DNA of 64,000 nt from Glandiceps talaboti (Eukaryota; Hemichordata; Enteropneusta; Spengelidae). The translations under genes were made by a program, and so were the position numbers. The stretch lies in the NCBI RefSeq assembly GCF_964340395.1, contig NC_135556.1, positions 8,959,001 through 9,023,000 on the forward strand, written 5' to 3'. Below are positions 51,501 to 60,500 of this stretch, one piece after another. The notes beneath the pieces were generated by a model. It ran no database searches. It was given only the letters and a program-made list of their open reading frames with translations, and was not told the DNA's origin. The first letter of the stretch is position 1; each line of letters opens with the position of its first letter.

Positions 51501-54500
51501 GAACGTGGGAAGTAGGATTCTTGAAAGCAATTTTTCTTAGTCCCTTATTAAAGCAGAAATATCGCTAAGATAAAATCAATCTCAGCTTTGTTCCATATTC
51601 ACCTGCTTGTGGAAGATGCAACATCACTTTCGCATTCAATTCTGTAATGTCTTTTAAAAATCACATGCACATCACCTGACCTGAGACCACATGCATGCCA
51701 CCTGACCAAAGATAACATTCACATCACCTGACCTAATATCACATACTTTTTTTTGTTTGTTTATCAGGGCTGACGGTGAGCCAAGATGGCACAATCTATT
51801 TTGTTGATGGATTTGTCATCAGACAAATTACTGTTGATGGCATTATCTCTACATATCTAGGGGATCATGGTATAATTGATAGACAGATACCATTAAAGTG
51901 TGATGAAACAATGACTTTCGATGACGTAAGTATTACCCAGCAACTCTGTTATGTTCTCATGTATGAATATACAATTAATGTGTCCAGCAAATAAAAAACA
52001 TGTAATATTATTTCTTTCCCAACATGCATGATTCACTTACATTTAGTTAGTCCCCAATGGGTGAAACCTGAGGGGGAGTACTATGGTTGGGGTCTGTCCA
52101 TCCTCTGTGCGTCCGTGCCCATGGCCCTGTATCTCTGAGATGCATGAGCCAATATTAACCAAACATGGTACAAATGTCAGGAACTGTAGTTCAGTATGTA
52201 CACATACAGAACATTGCTCTGGATAGCGACACTATAAAAATTTGATTGATTGATTGATTGATACACCACTTTTAATTGCATGACTTTCGTGATAGCTTAA
52301 CTGAATGGCCGCCATGTTTGTCATTAAATTCAGATTATGAATTAGTAAGTTAAAATGCAATAAGTTGAAATGTAGGGGGGGGGGGGGGCTATGTATTCAA
52401 TGAAGGCTTGTTTCTTCTACAGTTCAGTTAATGACATTTTCTACAAGGTTAAGGATGTTGACAACAAGTTGAAGTCATGTGCTCCATTTGCAGATTTTTG
52501 ATGTGGGCAACATTGGCTCATGGGAGGCCACACAAATACCTATGTAATAGGTGAACAATGAATATTCATGACTCCTAAGTGCTTATTACCTTCAGTGAAA
52601 ACACCACGAATATTCAGCAAAAATTTCCTAAACAGAGCACAACTTCAACTTGATGTTTCTCTGAAATAACATAAAATAAATGACTATCCAGAACGTAAAG
52701 TTTATGGAAATTACATACCTTTATTTCCTGGAGTGGTATTCCCTATTAAATGCTTTGAAGGTTGATCCACTATTTTACGGTTACTAACCTTAGATCGTGG
52801 TAACAGAAATTACCTAACTTCCAAGAAAAATGGAACATGGGACATGTTTATCATCAAACACAAAACTACTCAATTTGTTTATATGTATGGAAATATGTGT
52901 TCTTGATTTACTCAGGTGAAACTGGAATGGCCTGTAGATATTGCTATCAATCCTATTGACCAGTCTCTCTATGTATTGGACAACAACATAGTTCTGAAAT
53001 TGACGCCTGACAAACACGTTACCATAGTAGCAGGTCAACCTGTTCACTGTATATCAACACCTTCTAAGGAATCAACAGTGAGCACTGACGACTCTGCCGA
53101 GGCTAAGTCTATTTTCCGTGAATCCACTGACTTTCCCGCCAGAGACACCAACTTGATCAATGCACGGTCCATAGCCTTCTCGTCTAGCGGTGAACTGTAC
53201 ATAACTGAATCGAAAACCAGCGATGGGATACATCAAGTAAGAAAAGTAACCGTGGATGGTAGATTAGTGCATGTTGCTGGACAGACATCCGACTGTGACT
53301 GTAACGAAGATGACTGTAGTTGTTATAACGGAGATGATATGCTGGCCGAGGATGCCATGTTGTCACTACCTATATCAGTCACAGTTGGACCTGACGACAC
53401 AGTGTATGTAGCCGATCAAGGCAATATCCGGATACGCGCTATCAAAGCTAGCACACCAGAATCAAGGAATCACGGCAAGCAATACTTCATTGAGTCTGCC
53501 GTACAGCATGAGGTCTATGTCTTCAACTACAGAGGCAAACATATTATGACGAATGAGGCAGTCACCAACGAAACTGTCTTTAGCTTTATTTACACTGATG
53601 ACAATGAAGTGAAGCAAGTCATTGACAGTAGCAGCCGCATTTTGAAAATAAACAGAGATGCTGACGGTTATCGAACAACGATCATGACTCCAAACAACGA
53701 AGAATATGATGTCATCATCAACTCTAATGGTCTACTCCAGTCTGTTAGGTCTGCCAGTGGAAATATCATTGCCAGCTTCACTTACCATGGTAACAGTGCT
53801 CTCCTAGCAACCAGGGCAGATGAGGGCATTCTTACAGCAGTGTACTGGTAAGTGTCTTATGGTTCATCTGTATTGCCAGTTCAACTTAAAACCACAAATT
53901 TAAAGCTTTCTCTATAATTTTTACTCCATTAAAGTATGTTGAATGAATGCACAAGTTTAAAGGCCCATGTTTCAATCCTGGGTCATCACATTAGTGTTAT
54001 CTTTATAAGAATTAAATGGGGTTGTTCTTTTATCGTGTACCAACATTTTATTAGCTCTGCTAAGCAACTATTTTTTTAGACCTAGGATAAATTTCACTAT
54101 AAATTGATAGTGCAATTATATTATTTTACTCGCAAAAAAAACCCCGCAAAGATAGTGAGAGAAAAACCAAAGCCAGATCACTGAGCAAACTGATATTAAT
54201 GATATCGCCACTTGACATCTTTAAAGAAAGTGTGCCAGAGCTTGATACAGAAAATTATTGTATGGGTTTGATGTATGTTATCTCCCTTGAATTACATAAG
54301 AAGTGATACTGGGTATATGATCAACATTTTTAAATGTATTTTATATACTTGTAGGTATGATGCATATGGACGTGTCATTTCCATCGCCAAACCAAACGCC
54401 GATCAGTTGACTCTTAAATCTAAAGTGGATATCTTCGCTGCAACTACCAAACTATTGCCCAATAATCAAGCTAAAGTCTTAGTTGTGTCAGAGGTCAACT

Positions 54501-57500
54501 CAGAAATTACACAGATGCAAGAAATATTGGGTAAGTTACCAGAAAAAGAAACTTTTTAAGAGTTTCATGGATGCAAAGTATGGATATTGATCCTTTTCAT
54601 GCTGAGCACATATATCTGTGAGACTTAGAATTGTAGACGAGAACTTAGCGTCATAAATGAACATACAATTGATCTCCTTAAATATGCACACACTGTGAAT
54701 TATGCATAAAGTTGTAAGGCCAGTTGGTGTCTCACTCATGGATGTTGTCCAATAATTGACACACACACATACACACACACAGTATTTACAACACACTCAT
54801 ATGCACACACTCATACACATACATTCACATGCACATGTATATATACATGTATACATATATACATACATACATATAGACAGACATACATACATACATACAT
54901 ACATACATACATACATACATACATACATACATACATACATACATACATACATACATACATACATACATACATACATACATACATACATACATACATACAT
55001 ACGTACGTACGTATGTATGTACATACGTACATACACATTCATGCACACACTCATGCACATACATTCACATGCACATATATACATTTACACACATAAATTT
55101 ATTCAAATGGACACATTCATGCACATATTCACCTGCACACATTCATACACAGATTAACACACCGTCACACAGTGTATTCCATGATTTCCAATTGTTACCA
55201 GTAATAAGTGTACTGCATTTGATTGTCTTTATCTATAGCGGAGAAGAGAATGAACATCACAGTAGCCAAAGACAACACTGTACTGATTAAGTTTGCCAAC
55301 GCAGTAGAATTGGAATTGGAGTCAGGCGTTTTCCCTACCATGAAGGAAAGTAGCAAAGTGTTAACAAAGAGAAAGATTAGCCTACCGTCAGGAAATGTAC
55401 ACCGATATGAATGGAGATTTTATGTCAGGAGAGGGGGTACAAAACAGCAGAGGACAATACAGGTGGTTGGAAGAAGACTGAGGGTGAGTAAAAATGAAAG
55501 TTTGAGCTGAGATCCTATGTTCATTGTGTACTTTCAAAAAAGATATCATGTCACCAAGACTTCTGCTCCTTGCGGTATGTCTTCATGAACGACAGAATTA
55601 GTACATGGAAGAAAGCAGTTGTTGGATAACTTCATATCTCTATTTTTTCAACAGATCAATGGTGTGAACGTGTTAACACTGGAATACAACCGCTTCACAA
55701 GACTAGAGACTTTTCAGAATGCAGACAACTCTCCACAACTGTTTATAGAGCACAACAGTAATGGATTGCCCACAGAGTGGGTACCGTTACACGAAAACCA
55801 ACTGATGAAATCTGTACACGTTGACTATAATTATGAAGGCAGAGTGTTGTCATGGAAACGAGGCAGCCTATTTGAGAACACTGAGTATGATAACCAGGGT
55901 AGAGTCGTCAGTAAACACTTTAGCGATGGCAGTGTATGGAGGTTTTCATATACTAATCACAGACAGGTAAAATATGATTTCGAAATATTTTAATTTGAAA
56001 TAAAGTGAAATGTCACACATTAAGCATGATTGACATATGTACCAGTTATTGCTTAATAATACAAGTGGTTATTTGCAATGCGGTGCAATAATAATAATAA
56101 TGTTGGTTTCTTATATAGCGCTTTCCCACGCCGTGCTCAAAGCGTTTTACGATTATTACCCCTGGCTCGGATCAGAATGGCACAATGGCCCTTTAGTCTT
56201 CCTCAACTCCCCGGGGAGCATACAATCCATTGCAGCCATTTCAGCGCAAAGCCTTCACATTGCAACCTACATCCTACCAGGTCCCCAATTATACAGTTGG
56301 GTTGACTGAGGCACAGTCATGGTTCAAATCTTTCCCGAGGACTTAAGCCACTCAGAAACAAACAGCAGGCAGCGACAGGACTCGAACCTGCAACCTGTAG
56401 ATTCCAAGCCGGTCACGCTAACCATTCACCCATCATGACTCCAATACAAAAACATGATTGCATACCTGTATGTAAATTAAACGAATGCACAATGAGTAAT
56501 GAGTTCACGCACACAAAATCACTATCACAGAGTAGTAGCCTAGACATGTGACAACAGCCCAAAGTAGCAAATTCCTGGTGCTGATGATGACGAGATGATG
56601 ACGAGACACGATCAGCAAACATTAGGGATTTGCTTCCAATTAATATTTTGACTGCTGGAGTAGAAATTTTCATTAGTAACTTGGTGGTATATTGCTTTAC
56701 AAAATTTGCTGTTGTGGATGAACATAATATCATTATTTCCTGGAATGGCTTTCCCCTTAAATCATTATAGCATCATTTTCATAATTAAATCATGCTTTCA
56801 CTTTGAAATACATTTCAAAGTTTCAGATTATTTCGTGAGTATTTAATTGTCTGTTGAACTGCTCGTTTTTGTAATTGTTTTATAACATACCTGTTTGTTT
56901 GTTTACCCTTACAGCCTACGACAGTCATTTTTCCAGCGGGTCAAGAATATCACCTTGGTTACGAATCTGGCCATTTATCAACGATCACAACACCAACCAA
57001 AACAACATACAATATGGAAAGACTTGGCTCCATTGGTTACTATAGAAACATATACTTCATCAACGGTACACAGTGGCTGATTCAGGATTACCTAAGCAAC
57101 GGTGTAGCATTGTCAACGTTTTATCCGGCCAGCAGGAAACGGGTAACACGCATTGCCGACAACCAAGGGCGACTGTCCGAAGTTTTCTTTGATAAGACAA
57201 GTATCAAGTACGATTTCTATAGAATTGAAGGACAGTTGAAAAGTATCGAAGTGAAAGACGGTAGTCTGAAGAGTGCGTTGCGATATAAGTACCACGGACC
57301 GTTAGTGAAAGAACAGACCATGAGAATCAATGAGGATGGCTACATAGGAGTTGAGTATCGGTACACGCATAACAACAATTTTCATGTGGCGTCAATACAG
57401 GCAGACTTTGACGGTCATAGTTTGCCACTTTGTAACTATACTTACCACGAAGAGATGTTGTACCCACTACAATATTGCAACTACACAGTCATCCAGATGG

Positions 57501-60500
57501 AATGGTATGCCGTTGTCATGACTAAAGGTGATCTGAAACTGACCAAGCAGTTTGATCCGTACGGGCGACTTATCATCTACCAGTTAGACATCGATAACAT
57601 CGTTGTTTTCAAGATGAATCTCAAGTACAATAATGTCAGTCTGGTATCAGAGCGAGAAATGAGGACACTAGATAACGAAGTCACCATCAAGTTTGACTAT
57701 GACAGCAATGGACAGATTATAGAAGCTGTAGCAGTCAATTGGTTGTCATGGAAATATTACTATGACAATAATGGTAACCTAGCAACAGTAAAGTACAACG
57801 GGAAAGACTATATTGTGAGACACGATGGTGGCGATCGTATCAAACAATACGATCAGCATGTCTATAAAATAGGGGATGATGGATTTTTACTGCAAAGAGG
57901 AATGGAAATCTTCGACTATGGTTCTAATGGACAGCTGACTCGTGTCGTCAAAAGAGGGAGCTACGAGACATGGTACCATTATGACGGAAAAGGAAGACGT
58001 ATTGTTCAAGGCAACAGTGAAGGCAGTCAAATACAGTACTTCTATGGACATACAGAACACCCATGGCGGGTTACTCACATCTATGATAAAGAAAGTCAAG
58101 AAATTTGGTCCCTTACGTACGACCTGGAAGGCTTTCTCATGGCCATTACCATTGGTAGTAGGCAGTTCTACATCACAACAGACCAGGTCGGAAGTCCCGT
58201 CGCCGTCTTTAACTCAAGAAGGGCGCTTGTCAAACAAATCGTCTACAGTCCACACGGCGACATTGTTCATGATGGGGAACCAAATTTCAAACTCCATATT
58301 GGATTCAGAGGGGGTATTTATGACCATTTAACAAAATTGGTCCACTTCAAGCAAGGCGACTACGATCCAGCCATCGGACAATGGATAACACCTCAACTTG
58401 ATATGTGGGTGTTTGCTGCACAGACAAATAGACATCCTATCTTAAATATGTATGCTTTCAATGGAAACAATCCTGTCAACGAACAAATTGGACAGTTCAA
58501 TTATATGATGGGTAAGTTTTTCTCTAGATATATATCAGTGCATGCTCATTAATCTGTTATTTGTCAGCAGTGTCCTATAAAACAGTTGGTTTTGCTTGAT
58601 AAGCAAAAGACAATAATTTGATGTTAGTCATGTTCCTTTCAAACATTCTATTGTTCTGCCAGTGGTTTACTTTGCCTTGTGGGACTTATCTGTTGTGTAT
58701 ATGTATCAGATGAACAATAAAATATTCATGACTAGTTAACTGAATGCACTAATAGTAAGGAGTTGGTAGTCATGAGTATCCATTGCTCATCTAACACATA
58801 TGCATGTCTGCTAGGTTCCACGAGGATGACTGTAGAACAATGAAGGTGAAATGGCGTTTCAATTAATTTGGTGTTTCCTTGTAATCTTGAAATCATGAAC
58901 TGACTCTTCAGAACCGAAAGTTTACGAAAATACCTTTTATTTTCCTGGACTGGTGTTCCCCTTTGATGGGAGATGACTATCATGTATTTCCCATGATTAC
59001 AAATTACACTCACTCGTTTCCTTGCTTTCTCTCCCAATGTGAACTTTGACATGTAGAAGTGACTGACTGGTTACCTGTGTTAAGATACGACATCAAGACA
59101 ATGGTTCCAAATCTCAACTGTGATGGAGGAATTGTACGTGAAGACTTGAAATCGTACAGATATTCTGATAATTGTCTGAGTAATGAGGTAAGCCTAAGAA
59201 ATGATCATGATATTGATAGTGAAACCGATTTTCCATGCACAAGCCAAGATATATGCATAAGAACAGAAAATATAGAATTTGTAGCCCCGTTTTTCCTACA
59301 ACATGGATCTCAACAATCCATTGTGTCTACTTCATTATTTCTTCAGTTCTTTAAATATTAGTCCAAATGTTAAGAATTCATCGTTACTCCCCCTGCCCAA
59401 CCTTGGGTGGTAGGTATAGTATAATTCGCCAGTATTTTTCTTCATTTAGCGGGAAAATACTCATGACATAAGGGTTTCATCACAGCCTAGTCTTTGACTC
59501 ATAGTGACAAGGCCCTTATGTCACTCTTATTTTCCTCAGATAAACAAAGAAAAATATTTGGGTATTATGTCAAATTATATGCTGTGCTGTACTGTGCTGT
59601 GCTGTGCTGTGCTGTGCTGTGCTGTTCAGCGCTGTTCAGCCTGGCACTGTAGTTGCATAACAGTGATTTATACATCAATACATGTTTTTCATGTTGTTGT
59701 TGCTTGTAAAGCTGCACTATCTGAAACTGGAGAATAATGTTTTCAAGTAGATGACCAACAATATTATTGACTAAAAATGTTAGTACCAATAATTAGACAT
59801 TGTACATGTTGATCAGCCAAAAGTACTACAGTGTAACAAGCCGAAATTGTGATCACTTTGGAGTCACTGATTTTAGGGTGTGAATACAAATATCAATTTT
59901 GATTGGATTTATTGTACCATACTGCATGTACTGCTACACAAACATGTTTACCCACAGGTGATTCAGTACTGTTCAGGTTTAGAATAATTTGAGTATAGTC
60001 ATTATATTGCACAAAATAGTTTCCGCAAACGTTCCAGCAGCAGCTAGTACAACTTCCGAATGACATCCTCATACAAATGTTTTATATTATTTTAATATTT
60101 GCTTGCATTACAGGTGCTAAGTACTGTACAAAGTGAGGTTACCAACTTAGCAGACTCCTTTAACAGCCAATTCTTCACGTTGCCGACGAAGCAAATATTA
60201 AAGAGCTCGTTGATGAGTCAGTCTTCGCTTCTACCCACCAACATTGGCTCTACCATCTTTGGAGACAGCGCCGTCTTGTACGTGATAAATAAACAAGTTG
60301 TCACTCAGTTACTCAACCCATATAATAATCAAGTTGCCAAAATTGCCAAAGTCTTGAATGGATCAGAAATCCTTGACAGATTACACTATACACATAACGG
60401 AAAAGACACTCATTATTTTGTGAAAGAACGCAAGGCAATGAGCGGTGATCTGAGTCTGGTTGGCTCGTCGGGGGGTTTACAACTAAAAGAAGAGATAGTT

